A DNA stretch of 64,000 nucleotides, taken from the NCBI RefSeq assembly GCF_001908095.1, contig NZ_MKGR01000004.1, positions 62,001 to 126,000 on the forward strand, written 5' to 3'. The position numbers and the translations under genes are program-made. Origin of the DNA: Xenorhabdus thuongxuanensis. GTDB taxonomy: Bacteria > Pseudomonadota > Gammaproteobacteria > Enterobacterales > Enterobacteriaceae. This document shows positions 46,540 through 58,635 of this stretch, piece after piece. The notes under the pieces were generated by a model. That model made no database searches, had not been told where the DNA came from, and saw only the letters and a program-made list of their open reading frames with translations. Positions within the stretch are counted from its first letter, which is position 1. The number at the start of each line of letters is the position of its first letter.

Positions 46540-46710
<171 letters not shown>

Positions 46711-46730
46711 TTTTAGTGAATTATAAAAAG

Positions 46731-46756
46731 CCCAGCATCATGCTGGGTTTTTTTAT
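46731..46756 (+). terminator. Terminator of rpmB-rpmG
   Basis: CCCAGCA-TCA-TGCTGGG stem-loop followed by seven Ts, 20 nt after rpmG. Confidence 0.92.
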
Positions 46757-46872
46757 ATCTGTTGATAATGTCACTGTAGCTTATTTTTAAATTGGGTTAC
46801 GTGTGTAGACCTATACATTGTTCAGTTATACTACCGTTTTTTCAATTATAAACCGTCAGGTGTAGCGCTAAA

Positions 46873-47991
46873 ATGGTTAGAAAAACCTTGAATATCTTAC
46901 ATACAGAATCATCGTGTGGCTGGGGAGGACAGGAAATTCGTATCCTGACAGAATCTCAGGGCATGATACAGCGCGGGCACCATGTGGTTATCGTTTGTTG
47001 TCCAACTTCAACCCTTTACCGTGAAGCCCATCATTATGGTGTACCTGTTGTTGCGCTCCCAATTGAAAAAAAACGTCTTTCTTGTCTTCGGGCAATGCGT
47101 CATTGGCTAAAAACAGAAGGTCGTCAGTTCGATGTAATCAATACCCATAGTTCTACTGATTCTTGGCTGGTGGCTGCGGCATGTGCCACATTAAAAGGTA
47201 TGCCTCCGATAGTCCGAACCCGTCATGTTTCGACTCATGTTTCAAAATCCATTGCGACTCGTTGGCTGTATTTGCACGCTGGTCAGCATATTGTGACAAC
47301 GGGGGAAAAACTACGCCAATATTTGCATGTACATAATGATTATCCTCTATCTCATATGACCTCTGTGCCGACAGGGATCGATTTGTCACGTTTTCATCCT
47401 GAAAGCAAATCCTTAAGCCGTCAGCGTATTGGCATCAAAGATAAGCCAACACTGGGTATTGTTGCCACAATGAGAACGTGGAAAGGCCATCGCTACCTGC
47501 TTGATAGTTGGAAAACTCTCCATCAACGTTATCCTGATTGGCAATTGCTGTTCGTAGGTGATGGTCCCCAGAGAAAGAATTTAGAGCCGCGAGTTCAGCA
47601 AGAGGGACTGGCAGAAAGTATCATCTTTCTTGGTAATCGTCAGGATGTTCCTGATTGCTTAAATGCCATGGATATCTTTGCCTTACCTTCGTTTGGTAAT
47701 GAAGGTGTACCTCAAGGTATCATGCAGGCAATGGCATGTGGATTGCCTGTTGTGTCTACATCGGTGGGTGCGATTACAGAAGCTGTAATTGAGGGCGATA
47801 CAGGGTATATTATCGAACCTAAAAATGTTGAGCAATTAACAGAAAAGTTAGATTTATTAATGCATGATGCAGGGCTGCGTTTACAAATGGGAGAGGCTTC
47901 ACTACGACGGGCAACTCATTTATTTGGTATGGATAATATGTTAGAAAAAATGGAATCTATTTTTTATTCTAGTATGAAAAGCACACGGTGA
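46873..47991 (+). CDS. GT4-family glycosyltransferase of LPS core locus
   Basis: 372 residues with a GT-B fold: SSCGWGGQEIRILTES near the N-terminus and the acceptor/donor hinge at LGIVATMRTWKGHRYLLD. The C-terminal nucleotide-sugar site FGNEGVPQGIMQAMACGLPVV carries Q in place of the second Glu of the usual E-x7-E motif. Probably adds a hexose or amino sugar to the core; the sugar cannot be assigned. First gene of a rightward run of four transferases, 160 bp after rpmG. AGGTG acts as ribosome site. Confidence 0.85.
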   Translation: MVRKTLNILHTESSCGWGGQEIRILTESQGMIQRGHHVVIVCCPTSTLYREAHHYGVPVVALPIEKKRLSCLRAMRHWLKTEGRQFDVINTHSSTDSWLVAAACATLKGMPPIVRTRHVSTHVSKSIATRWLYLHAGQHIVTTGEKLRQYLHVHNDYPLSHMTSVPTGIDLSRFHPESKSLSRQRIGIKDKPTLGIVATMRTWKGHRYLLDSWKTLHQRYPDWQLLFVGDGPQRKNLEPRVQQEGLAESIIFLGNRQDVPDCLNAMDIFALPSFGNEGVPQGIMQAMACGLPVVSTSVGAITEAVIEGDTGYIIEPKNVEQLTEKLDLLMHDAGLRLQMGEASLRRATHLFGMDNMLEKMESIFYSSMKSTR

Positions 47992-48177
47992 TATTTCGTT
48001 TATATCATTTTTATCCATAGTGAGCATAATAATCGATATTTTTGTTAATTGTTTGGGATTTAATTTGTTTTTTTGTGGTTCTGTTGTGTTTATTAACCGT
48101 AAATAGAACATTAACTAACTTTGCTGTATAGTACCTTAAAAGCCAATCCTTGGATTGATAATTTAATATTCATTATT

Positions 48178-49167
48178 ATGCAACCCCAAAATATTTTAAT
48201 CATCAATATCGCCCGTTTTGGTGACACCTTACTAATAACCCCGGTTATTCGTGCCCTGAAAGAAAAATGGCCAGATGCAAATATTGATATATTTGTGCAT
48301 AAGAAAACAAAAGAAATCCTTGAAAATATCGATTTAATTAATCAGTTGAAAGTTTTTTCAAAAGGCAAAGCTAGATGGTGTGGTTGGTTTTCTCGTCGGA
48401 ACTATGATCTGGCATTCGTCTATGGCCATGATAAATCCTTATTGCAATATGCCAAACGTGTAGCAAATTTGACCGTTTATTTTTCAGATATTTCTAGCAA
48501 AAAATCAAATGAATATGCTGTTGCAAGACCTAGAGAACTTATGCCTGCACAACAGGAAAGAGCGCTGTTAATTGATGCACTTGGGATTGAAGTGAGTAAT
48601 TGGCGTTTGCAGTATAATGTAAGTGTGTGTGAAGCGGAGTATGCCAGAGATTTTCTTCAACGGCGAGGGATAGAACGACAATTGAGAATTGGTTTTCAGT
48701 TACAAAGTTTCCCTGCAAAAGCTTATCGTGATTGGCCTGTAGAACATTTTTACCAATTAGCTCAACATATTTATCGTGATTATCCGCATGCGCATATTTT
48801 GCTGTTGGGCAGTAAAGATGGTGAAGAGAGTGCGCGAATGCTGGCTGAGAAATTGGGCACAAACAGGTGCTCATCATTGGCGGGTAAGACTACGATGCGG
48901 CAAAACGCGGCAATCATGAGTCAACTTAATTTGTATGTAGGCGTTGATACTGGAACAACTCATCTGGCCGGAGCCTTAGGGATACCAATGGTTGCTCTGT
49001 ATCACAGTTTTCACCCAGGGCATTTTCTCGCACCTCAACAACATCCCAAATTAGTGGTAATTGAACATCCGGTAGATTATAGACAGGCAACTCGTCAAGA
49101 TACAATGTCAGCAATATCGGTAGATCAAGTCTGGTATTCTGTTCAGAATTTGCTGGAAAATGAATGA
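48178..49167 (+). CDS. GT9-family heptosyltransferase-like protein
   Basis: The start is placed at MQPQNILIINIARFGDTLLITPVIRAL (ATG at 48178), which aligns with other heptosyltransferases; no good ribosome site is seen, and the frame is open 19 codons further up. 329 residues with the ADP-heptose motif region GVDTGTTHLAGALGIPMVALYHS. Related to RfaQ/WaaC but divergent; adds heptose or a related sugar to the core. Lies 18 bp before the next transferase. Confidence 0.8.
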   Translation: MQPQNILIINIARFGDTLLITPVIRALKEKWPDANIDIFVHKKTKEILENIDLINQLKVFSKGKARWCGWFSRRNYDLAFVYGHDKSLLQYAKRVANLTVYFSDISSKKSNEYAVARPRELMPAQQERALLIDALGIEVSNWRLQYNVSVCEAEYARDFLQRRGIERQLRIGFQLQSFPAKAYRDWPVEHFYQLAQHIYRDYPHAHILLLGSKDGEESARMLAEKLGTNRCSSLAGKTTMRQNAAIMSQLNLYVGVDTGTTHLAGALGIPMVALYHSFHPGHFLAPQQHPKLVVIEHPVDYRQATRQDTMSAISVDQVWYSVQNLLENE

Positions 49168-49184
49168 AAGGATAATGAATCCCA

Positions 49185-50288
49185 ATGAAGATAGGATTTA
49201 TCGATGTTACTGTTACCATGTCGTACGGTGGCATTCAAACCGCTGTTTGGGAGTTAGCCAAGGCGCTGACAGATGAAGGACATGAAGTCCATATTTTCGG
49301 TGGTATTGGTGATGTTCGGACTGCATTAGGCGGAAGAAATATCCATATTCATACTTTCCCATTTATCCCTAGAGAGAGTGTGCTTAACATTGGACGTCGC
49401 TTCCAACGCATTGTTGAACGTTATTCTTTTGCTCGTCATGCCCGTGCAACAGTTATTGCTGAAAATTTTGATTGGGTGATTTTAACCAAACCTTTTGATT
49501 TTTTCTGGCCCCGAATCATGCCTGAAACATCCCGTACCCAGTTTTGCTATATGAGTGGTGGAACCAGTTTTTTTAAAGGAGATCGGGTATTGGCTAAGAA
49601 AATATCTGCATGGGTTGCATGTAGCCATTTTAATGCTTGGCAGATTCAGCATCATTTCAAGCAATTTCCGAACATCATCTATAATGGGGTTGATATTGAT
49701 AAATTTAAACCAGTTGACTCGGATGTCCGAACTCGATTGGGTATCAATGAGAAAACGTTCCTGTTAACGTTTGCTGGCAGGTTAGTTGGCTGGAAAGGCA
49801 TGAAAGTCGCCATTAATGCAATGGCTTTGCTGCGGAACAAGGATGTAAAATTATTGATTATTGGTAAAGGTGAAGACTTGAAATCTCTTGAAAAGCAAGC
49901 CTCTGCTTTGCAGCTGGAAAAATCCGTCATTTTTCACCCACCAGTTGGTCACGATCAATTACCTGAATTTTATGCTGCGGGTGATGCCGGTATTTTCCCC
50001 AGTATTGGTGATGAGGCATTTGGTATTACTATTGCAGAAGCGATGGCGTGTGGGCGTCCTGTGATTGCCAGTTATATTGGCGGAATACCGGAAGTGGTTG
50101 GCAATGAAGGTAGTGCTGGTATTTTGGTGACACCGGGTGATTCTGTGGCTATTGCTGAAGCAGTGAATCATCTTTTATCCTTGCAGGATAGAGGAGAAAA
50201 GATGGGGAAATCTGCCCGCCAAAGGATTGAAACGATGTACACTTGGGAACATTCTGCTAGCCGTTTATTGAACGCCATAAAAAAATAA
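49185..50288 (+). CDS. GT4-family glycosyltransferase
   Basis: 367 residues. N-terminal TMSYGGIQTAVWELAKALTDEGHEVHIFGG; C-terminal domain TFAGRLVGWKGMKVAINA and the intact E-x7-E motif DEAFGITIAEAMACGRPVI. Retaining GT-B transferase acting on LPS core at the inner membrane. Stop and next start overlap (TAATG), so it is coupled to 50288. Sugar unknown. Confidence 0.88.
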   Translation: MKIGFIDVTVTMSYGGIQTAVWELAKALTDEGHEVHIFGGIGDVRTALGGRNIHIHTFPFIPRESVLNIGRRFQRIVERYSFARHARATVIAENFDWVILTKPFDFFWPRIMPETSRTQFCYMSGGTSFFKGDRVLAKKISAWVACSHFNAWQIQHHFKQFPNIIYNGVDIDKFKPVDSDVRTRLGINEKTFLLTFAGRLVGWKGMKVAINAMALLRNKDVKLLIIGKGEDLKSLEKQASALQLEKSVIFHPPVGHDQLPEFYAAGDAGIFPSIGDEAFGITIAEAMACGRPVIASYIGGIPEVVGNEGSAGILVTPGDSVAIAEAVNHLLSLQDRGEKMGKSARQRIETMYTWEHSASRLLNAIKK

Positions 50289-51466
50289 TGAAAATTGCGT
50301 ATATTGATCCTTATCCTGTACCTGATTATCGGGTTGCGTCGCTGCAAATTTTGCAGAATGTAGACGCTTTTGCTCGTCAGGGGCACTGTGTTTACTTGAT
50401 TACCCCAAAAGGCCAAAGTCAAGTTGAGGAAATTCTTGGCAGGTCGTTACCACCCTACGTAAAGCTAATTGCCCTACACGACATACGTAGAAAATGGTAT
50501 TTCCCGCTCAATACTCAGAAGCTGTTTTATTTGCAGGCTTCGCGCTGGCTTAAAGAGCATCAAGTTGATGCCCTTTTTACCCGCAATATTAAAATGGCGA
50601 ATTACCTGTTATGTAATCATCCAGATATCCCTCATTTCTTTGAAAGTCATGAAGTATTTTCTCAGTCGTTTAGAGAATCCCATGATTTGCTCAATCGTAG
50701 AAACCAACGTAAATATCATAAAATAAGAAAAATTGAACAACAGGTTTACGCTAGCTCTAAGGTTGTTTTTGCCCTGACTTCGCTATTACGAGAAGATATT
50801 TATAAGCAATATAGTGTCAAAACACCGATTGTTGTGGCCCCCGATGGGGTTGATATGCTGGCGGTTGAATCTGCCAAGCAGATGCTTGTTGGCAGCGATT
50901 ACAACAGTAAGCTTCCTAAAAAAGTGCTTTATTTGGGCAGTTTACATCGTTGGAAAGGTATCCCAACGGTAATGAAAGCTATGTCTTATCTGGATAACGT
51001 TGAACTGAACATTGCCGGTGGTACCACTGAACAAATTGAGCGATTGCGACAGACTGCTGAACAGATTGGTGTAAGTGATAAAATTAGTTTCCTTGGTTTT
51101 GTCCAACCCAGAAAACGCTTTCAGGTTATTGCTGATAGTGATATTTGTGTCCTGCCATTGACGAAAACCAGTATTGGTAGCCGCTATACCTCTCCTCTCA
51201 AGCTTTTTGAATATATGGCTATGGGTAAGCCTGTAGTTATTTCTGATTTCCCTTCCATTCGTGATGCTGTTGATGAAAATGCAGTAAATTTTGCTGATAG
51301 TGAAAATGCAGAGAGTTTTGCCGAACAGATTCAATGGCTGATTAATCATCCCGCCGAAATGATGGCGAAAGTTGACTATTCTCAACGGCTGGTTGTAGAG
51401 CGTTTTAACTGGGATCAGCGTGCGCAGTTAATTATGGGCGTGATAGCAGAAAAATTATTCCAGTAA
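50288..51466 (+). CDS. GT4-family glycosyltransferase
   Basis: 392 residues. MKIAYIDPYPVPDYRVASLQILQNVDAFARQGHCV starts the acceptor domain; the donor domain has LYLGSLHRWKGIPTVMKAM and SPLKLFEYMAMGKPVVISDFPSIRD. The first acidic residue of E-x7-E is replaced (the motif reads S-P-L-K-L-F-E), a feature of a sub-group of these enzymes. Last of four rightward core transferases; followed by a convergent terminator. Confidence 0.85.
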   Translation: MKIAYIDPYPVPDYRVASLQILQNVDAFARQGHCVYLITPKGQSQVEEILGRSLPPYVKLIALHDIRRKWYFPLNTQKLFYLQASRWLKEHQVDALFTRNIKMANYLLCNHPDIPHFFESHEVFSQSFRESHDLLNRRNQRKYHKIRKIEQQVYASSKVVFALTSLLREDIYKQYSVKTPIVVAPDGVDMLAVESAKQMLVGSDYNSKLPKKVLYLGSLHRWKGIPTVMKAMSYLDNVELNIAGGTTEQIERLRQTAEQIGVSDKISFLGFVQPRKRFQVIADSDICVLPLTKTSIGSRYTSPLKLFEYMAMGKPVVISDFPSIRDAVDENAVNFADSENAESFAEQIQWLINHPAEMMAKVDYSQRLVVERFNWDQRAQLIMGVIAEKLFQ

Positions 51467-51496
51467 TCTACTGATCTTACCGGAAATATGTAAATT

Positions 51497-51526
51497 CAGC
51501 CCATATCATTCATTGCCTATGGGCTG
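51497..51526. terminator. Terminator between glycosyltransferase and waaL
   Basis: CAGCCCATA/TATGGGCTG stem with a 12-nt loop, T-rich on the right. Serves the rightward unit and possibly the convergent waaL. Confidence 0.75.
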
Positions 51527-51538
51527 GTATTTTATCGT

Positions 51539-52783
51539 TTAGTTTATCATCTTATCGGTTGTTTTCTTGTATAGCGCAATCATTAAACCAAATAAGATAC
51601 CTATCTGATTAATATAGGCATTTTCAAAAGCTCCTCTGACAATAAACACGCCAATAAAAGCAGACAGAAGGATAAGCCCAACTTGTCGGATAATACCTTT
51701 ATGTTGGCGTATGATTTGCCCTCCAGCTAATAGAGCTGAAAATGTCATCAATAATGTTGTTATTAAACCAAGGATGCCAGCCGAAAACCAGAATGATAAG
51801 AAGACATTATGTGGACCAATCGAAGTTCTGAATGTCCAGTCAGGATAATCGGCTACACGGCTATTATAGACTTGATGATAAACTTTATTACCAAAGCCAT
51901 AGCCTTTGATTGGGTTTTCCATGATTAGTGACCATGCAGAACCTTGAGTACCGTTATGATAACGATAACTACTGTCTGTTTGGGTGAGTTTATGCAGCAG
52001 TAACTGGGTATCAGGGTTAGAAGCCATTGTCCAGTGTGTGACACCCACTAGTAATCCCAAACATATTGCAGTTGCAAGGGTGAGTTTCCACTCTCTGTTA
52101 AGCACAATGATAAATACAGTAACGACTGCAACGGCAACCCAGGCTCCGCGGGAAAGTGTCCCAAGAAGTAAAAATAAGCTAATTGCTGAGGCAGTAATCA
52201 ATAGTAACCAATTCAATAGAGAATGTTTTTTCCATAACGCCCAGGTACATAGCAACACGGGGAAATAGAAAATAAAACCGTAAGAAAACTCACGGTGATT
52301 GAAATTAGTAAATGGCATTTCACCAGTAGCATGGTAGCTGATGATATATTTCGCAATATCTGCCAGTGAAATAGCGGTCATTCCGATAATAAATGCAATC
52401 AGAATCATTTTCGCAATATGCTCTTTACTCTCTTGGTAGAGCACTATCGGGAAAGTAAAACTGAATAAAAGTAACCCATTTAAGATGGGTTTGTTCAATT
52501 CCTTGAAACTCAATGCAGGATCAATAGATATTCCTACAGAGTAGAACATCGCCAGAACGAACAGTAATAGGGATAAAAATAAGTGGTTACTCAGCGAATT
52601 GATGACTTGGCGAAAATCTTTTATCAGATAATAAAGTGCGGTTATACAGATAAGAATCATGACAAGATTTTTGTATCTTGTGATATCTGGTAGATAAACA
52701 AGAATAATATATAGCCCAACAAGGGATAAATTCCATAAGGATTTTTTGTTGTGACAGATGTTAAATATATTTTTTATAAGCAT
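51539..52783 (-). CDS. waaL: O-antigen ligase family protein
   Basis: 414 residues with about 11-12 membrane helices and a large periplasmic loop between helices (NPDTQLLLHKLTQTDSSYRYHNGTQ...GYGFGNKVYHQ...GPHNVFLSFWFSAGILGL). The Wzy_C signature LLLGTLSRGAWVAVAVV with the conserved R is present, and the loop holds the H of GPHN. It joins undecaprenyl-linked O-antigen to the lipid A core. It stands on the minus strand, convergent to the transferase unit. Wzy polymerase is a less likely alternative given the locus. Confidence 0.85.
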   Translation of the reverse strand: MLIKNIFNICHNKKSLWNLSLVGLYIILVYLPDITRYKNLVMILICITALYYLIKDFRQVINSLSNHLFLSLLLFVLAMFYSVGISIDPALSFKELNKPILNGLLLFSFTFPIVLYQESKEHIAKMILIAFIIGMTAISLADIAKYIISYHATGEMPFTNFNHREFSYGFIFYFPVLLCTWALWKKHSLLNWLLLITASAISLFLLLGTLSRGAWVAVAVVTVFIIVLNREWKLTLATAICLGLLVGVTHWTMASNPDTQLLLHKLTQTDSSYRYHNGTQGSAWSLIMENPIKGYGFGNKVYHQVYNSRVADYPDWTFRTSIGPHNVFLSFWFSAGILGLITTLLMTFSALLAGGQIIRQHKGIIRQVGLILLSAFIGVFIVRGAFENAYINQIGILFGLMIALYKKTTDKMIN

Positions 52784-52915
52784 AATGAATAATCTATTTT
52801 CTTATACTATCCAATCAAATCTGGCTGTAAATGATACATGAAAACGGTATTGTAATCTGCTTAGATACAATATTCTCAGATACAATATCGTAGATAACTT
52901 ATTCAAGGAGTTGGT

Positions 52916-53725
52916 ATGCCGGAGCTACCAGAGGTGGAAACCAGTCGCAGGGGGATTGAACCTCACTTGGTTGGTAATGTGATCCAATATGTCGAGGTCA
53001 GAAATTCACGTTTGCGTTGGCCTGTTTCTGAGCAAATAATGACGCTTTCAGACCGACCAGTATTGAGCGTTCAACGGCGGGCAAAATACTTATTGCTTGA
53101 GTTGCCAGAAGGTTGGATTATTATTCATTTGGGAATGTCTGGCAGCTTGCGTGTCTTGTTGGATGAATTGCCTCCGGCAAAGCATGATCATGTCGATTTG
53201 ATTATGGCCGATGGTAAAATTCTCCGGTATACCGATCCCCGACGTTTTGGTGCATGGTTATGGAGCGATAATCTCGAAGAATGCTCTGTACTGGCTCATT
53301 TAGGTCCTGAGCCTCTTTCTGACCAGTTTGATGGCGAGTATCTTTACACTGTTTCTCGTAACAAAAAAACTGCCATCAAACCTTGGTTGATGGATAACAA
53401 AGTTGTCGTTGGTGTTGGAAATATCTATGCCAACGAAGCGTTGTTCGTTGCACATATCTTGCCTGAACGCCCCGTGAATTCATTAACGCAGCAAGAAGCT
53501 CATCTATTGTCTAATATAATCAAACAGATTTTACGTCGTTCCATTGAGCAAGGTGGAACAACACTGAAGGATTTTCTGCAATCTGATGGTAAACCAGGAT
53601 ATTTTGCTCAGGAGTTGTTTGTCTACGGTAAGAAAGGTGAACTTTGTCCAGTATGTGGTGAGAAAATCGCGTGTGTAAAATTGGGGCAACGCAGTACATT
53701 TTTCTGTCGTCAGTGCCAGCATTAA
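52916..53725 (+). CDS. mutM: Formamidopyrimidine-DNA glycosylase
   Basis: 269 residues. The N-terminal catalytic [17 protein letters not shown] (P2, E3), the conserved Lys in [11 protein letters not shown], the H2TH region [14 protein letters not shown] and the C-terminal zinc finger [25 protein letters not shown]. Removes 8-oxoguanine. Next to coaD as in E. coli. Confidence 0.97.
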   Translation: MPELPEVETSRRGIEPHLVGNVIQYVEVRNSRLRWPVSEQIMTLSDRPVLSVQRRAKYLLLELPEGWIIIHLGMSGSLRVLLDELPPAKHDHVDLIMADGKILRYTDPRRFGAWLWSDNLEECSVLAHLGPEPLSDQFDGEYLYTVSRNKKTAIKPWLMDNKVVVGVGNIYANEALFVAHILPERPVNSLTQQEAHLLSNIIKQILRRSIEQGGTTLKDFLQSDGKPGYFAQELFVYGKKGELCPVCGEKIACVKLGQRSTFFCRQCQH

Positions 53726-53765
53726 ACGTATTGGGGGCAGAGAATAGTTGCCCCGTATGAACGTA

Positions 53766-55022
<1,257 letters not shown>

Positions 55023-55026
<4 letters not shown>

Positions 55027-56300
55027 TGGCTCCTTGGAGGAAGGTAAGGTTCCAGTAATTTTAGCAAGCGCTGAAGAGCACCTTGGTTTTCATGCAGGAC
55101 TTCTGCGGCGTGGTGGCCGTAATAGCGTCGGTAATCTTCGTCTGTCAGCAGGCTACTGATAGCTGAACTTAATGATTGGCTATCCGTAACAGTAATTAGT
55201 CCATCCGCTTTATGCAACTTGGCACAGATATCTTTAAAGTTGAATGTGTGTGGGCCCATGATAACTGGAATGGCATGGGCTGCCGCTTCCAGCGGGTTAT
55301 GTCCTCCACGTTCTATCAGGCTCCCTCCGACAAAAGCCAGATCAGCGATACCATACAGGAGCATCAATTCGCCCATCGTATCGCCAATAACCACTTGCAC
55401 ATTAGCGTCAGGAATAGTGCCAGCACTGCGTAAGATCGCGTTTAACCCGGCTTTTTGGGTTAACTCAGCGGCTTTAGCAAAACGTTCAGGATGGCGGGGC
55501 ACCAGAATTAACAGCAGATCAGGAAATTGTTTAAGCAGCTTGCAATGTGCATCCAGGATAATAGTCTCTTCTCCATCATGGGTACTGGTTGCTATCCATA
55601 CAGGACGGTGCGGTGCCCATTGGCGGCGTAATGTGACGGCTTTTGCTGCGAGTTCTGGTGTAACAGAAATATCGAATTTAAGGCTACCCGTTACAGAGAG
55701 TTGGGAACGTCTTAATCCCAATTCGATAAAGCGTTCACCATCTTCCTGATTTTGTGCGGCGATCAACGTGATTTTATTTAAAATGGTCTTAATGAAGCTG
55801 CCAATTTTCTGATATCCCGCTGCTGATCGGGATGATAGCCTCGCGTTGGCGATAACCAGTGGGATTTCCCGTTGGTGCAACTGAGTAATCAGATTTGGCC
55901 ATAATTCAGTTTCCATAATGATCACTAGCTTGGGATTTACGTGATCAAGAAAACGTCTCATTGAACCTGGCAGATCATAGGGAAGGTATACATGATTAAC
56001 ATCATTGCCCAGAGCAGACAGAACCCTTTCAGAACCTGTCGGTGTCATGGTTGTTATAGTAATGGGCAAAAAAGGGTAATGGTGCCGTAAGATCCGTACG
56101 AGCGGAATGGCAGCCAATGTTTCTCCAACAGAAACGGAATGCAGTAAGATCCCACCTGGAGTTACCTTTTGGGCACAGAAGCCATAGCGTTCTCCCCAGC
56201 GTTTGCGGTAAGCAGGTGATTTACGACTGCGCAGCAGCAGACGCAACCAGATAATTGGCTGGATAAGGTAGAGAAGTACCTGATATAAGCGAAGCAACAT
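55023..56300 (-). CDS. waaA: Kdo transferase
   Basis: 425 residues as in E. coli. An N-terminal membrane anchor is followed by [20 protein letters not shown] with the catalytic Glu, [32 protein letters not shown] and the late [31 protein letters not shown]. Adds two Kdo residues to lipid IVA, an essential inner-membrane step. Begins the waaA-waaE-coaD unit. Confidence 0.97.
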
Positions 56301-56404
56301 TCTATCAAATTCACTGACATGGACTGCGGTTATAGTACCACATTGGCTTGAAGAAAGTGTGTAAAATGCAGTTTCCCCTGAACCATAGTTTGGTGTTCTG
56401 TGCG

Positions 56405-57508
56405 CTATTTTTCTATTAATTCAATATATTGCTTTTGTATATTGTTTGCCTCAAATTTTTCATACAGTTCATCTGTAATTTGAGGGGACATATTGTAAGC
56501 AAGCTGTATTTTTTCTGCCAAAGAATCTGCGTCTAGTTTAGACAGATAGTTTTTCAATTGGCCCGTCATTATCTCCCTAACGCCACCAGGGCAATCTGTA
56601 CTGACGATAGGAATATGGCAAATTAATGCTTCGATTAATACTGTCGGTAATCCTTCACTGTCTGAACTTATAACAACCGCTCTTGCTCCATTGATAATGG
56701 GATGTGGATTGGAGTGGAAGCCAGCCAAAATGACTTTATCATTTAACCCGTACTTATCAATTTTTACTTTAAGGTGTTCTTCTATTTCTTTGGATCCTTG
56801 GCCTACAATAATTAGTTTGCATGGGAGATTTGCTTTTGCAAAGGCATCTATTAATCGGTCTTGACGTTTTACTTGATGTAAGCGCCCGACATGCAAAATG
56901 TAATTCAAACCATGATAAGGATTGATTTCTGATGCCTGCGCTTTTATTTTCTCAAAATCAAAGGGATTATAGATGGTTTTTATCTGGTTGGGCTTTATCC
57001 CAATATTGCTTAGTAGATCGTTGCTAACAGCTTCGGAAACGCAGATAACTTTTTTATTTTTATAAACTTTCTTTATCTTTTCTTTTTTTATCCAATAAGA
57101 AAAGCCACTTTTATTGCTTAAGTATGATTGAGAAAAAATGCCATGAATACAATGCCATACGTTGCAGCTTTTCAGCGCTTTGGATTTAACTACGATACGG
57201 TCGGTTTTATGTAGATTAGATATGACAAGTGCAGGTCTACCTTTTTGTTGGAAAAGCTTAAATAAAACTTTATCCATTGCTTGAGCCCTGCGGTTTATCT
57301 CATTGAGTTTTCTTAGTAGCCCTCTATAGTCATCTGGGCTGGTGATATAATGAATATCTTCTGGGATGGTGTAATCCAATTGAGCATTGAGTGAAAGTAA
57401 GGAAATTTGGTAGTTTGATTTACTCAAACCAGCCGCAAGACGAAGGGTAACATTTTCAGCTCCTCCTCCTGGTAATCCATCGATAATAAAAAGGATATGT
57501 TCTTTCAC
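56405..57508 (-). CDS. wabH: WabH-like GT4 core glycosyltransferase
   Basis: 367 residues. FIIDGLPGGGAENVTLRLAAGL; HVGRLHQVKRQDRLIDAFAKANLPCKLIIVGQG; SDSEGLPTVLIEALICHIPIVSTDCPGG with an intact E-x7-E. In Klebsiella and Serratia clusters the gene between waaA and wabG is wabH, an outer-core GlcNAc transferase; the position is the same here (stop/start overlap 1 nt with the next gene). The sugar specificity is not shown by sequence. Confidence 0.7.
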   Translation of the reverse strand: MKEHILFIIDGLPGGGAENVTLRLAAGLSKSNYQISLLSLNAQLDYTIPEDIHYITSPDDYRGLLRKLNEINRRAQAMDKVLFKLFQQKGRPALVISNLHKTDRIVVKSKALKSCNVWHCIHGIFSQSYLSNKSGFSYWIKKEKIKKVYKNKKVICVSEAVSNDLLSNIGIKPNQIKTIYNPFDFEKIKAQASEINPYHGLNYILHVGRLHQVKRQDRLIDAFAKANLPCKLIIVGQGSKEIEEHLKVKIDKYGLNDKVILAGFHSNPHPIINGARAVVISSDSEGLPTVLIEALICHIPIVSTDCPGGVREIMTGQLKNYLSKLDADSLAEKIQLAYNMSPQITDELYEKFEANNIQKQYIELIEK

Positions 57509-58635
57509 TATATTAAAACTCTTTGATAAAGACCAATTAATTGCTTGGATAAATTTTCAGGTGTTGCAGAGATTATTTGGTTTCTGGCGGCAACAGACAT
57601 ATCGGTTCCGAATATGTTATCAGGAATGCCATAAACAGAATCCCTTAGTTTTTCAATATCTAATGCATCACAGATAAAACCATTCTTCCCTTCGATGATG
57701 AATTCAGCTCCCCCACATGTTGTGCTAGTAATAACGGGTAAACCGCATGCCATAGCTTCGAGGATAACATTAGGAAATGGATCATATAGTGTTGGAAGTA
57801 GTAAAGCGTCAGATAATTGATAAAAGGGCAATGTATTTTTTTGTAATCCCATAAAACGGATGCGATGAGTACACCCTAACGTATTTGCAAGCGCCTGATA
57901 CTTTTTTTGCTCTTTGTCTTTGCCAATAACTAATAGATAGCTATCTGTTTTTGCGACGGCTTGGATTGCCGCAGATAATCCTTTCCGCTCAAAACCAGAA
58001 CCAACATAAACTAAGCATTTTGCTGTCGCGGGAATTTGATATTGTTGCCTAAGTTGTAGGCGGGTTTGCTCATCAGCAGGAAAAAACTTTGTGTTATCAA
58101 TCGAATTATATATAACAGCGATTTTATCTTCGGCTACACCAAATTCTTCGATAATTTCCCTTTTTACCATTTCAGCATTACAAATCACTTTTTTTAAGGC
58201 TGGATCTGCATACATTTCTGCCTCAGCACTCATAACATAGCTGTGATACCGGTCATTTAATAACCAGCGTGCTTTCCATGTTGGCAAGATACGGGTTCGT
58301 TGATGTAACCAGCGCTTATGAACGCCATCTCCGGCTCGATAAATATCACAGCCAGCAATGCGTTCATGGCTTTGAACCAAATCAAATTGTATTTTTTGCC
58401 ATAATTTCCGTGCTGATTTGGCAAAACCTCTTTCGCGGCTAATTCTTCCATATTTAATGGGATCACATAGGTGGATATGCCAATTTGGACTACTTGTACC
58501 TTGCCAAGAACGTGTAATGACATTCAGTTCAAGTTGCTGGTGCTCTAGTGCTTCCAGGGCTCTTGAAATAAAACGTTCAGCACCTCCATCTGGACGATAC
58601 TTTTGACGGACAATGGCTAAACGTAATGGTTTCAT
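57508..58635 (-). CDS. wabG: WabG-like GT4 core glycosyltransferase
   Basis: The start is at the ATG at 58635 (MKPLRLAIVRQKYRPDGGAERFISRAL), overlapping the waaQ stop by 4 nt; 375 residues. SHERIAGCDIYRAGDGVHKRWL and YDPFPNVILEAMACGLPVITSTTCGG are typical of WabG/RfaG-type enzymes; WabG adds galacturonic acid to heptose II. The synteny waaQ-wabG-wabH-waaA supports the name. Confidence 0.82.
   Translation of the reverse strand: MKPLRLAIVRQKYRPDGGAERFISRALEALEHQQLELNVITRSWQGTSSPNWHIHLCDPIKYGRISRERGFAKSARKLWQKIQFDLVQSHERIAGCDIYRAGDGVHKRWLHQRTRILPTWKARWLLNDRYHSYVMSAEAEMYADPALKKVICNAEMVKREIIEEFGVAEDKIAVIYNSIDNTKFFPADEQTRLQLRQQYQIPATAKCLVYVGSGFERKGLSAAIQAVAKTDSYLLVIGKDKEQKKYQALANTLGCTHRIRFMGLQKNTLPFYQLSDALLLPTLYDPFPNVILEAMACGLPVITSTTCGGAEFIIEGKNGFICDALDIEKLRDSVYGIPDNIFGTDMSVAARNQIISATPENLSKQLIGLYQRVLI

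Noticed and set aside
46850-46872. RfaH ops-like element before the first core transferase
   Set aside because: Only a short GTAGCG core matches; the rest of the consensus is missing.
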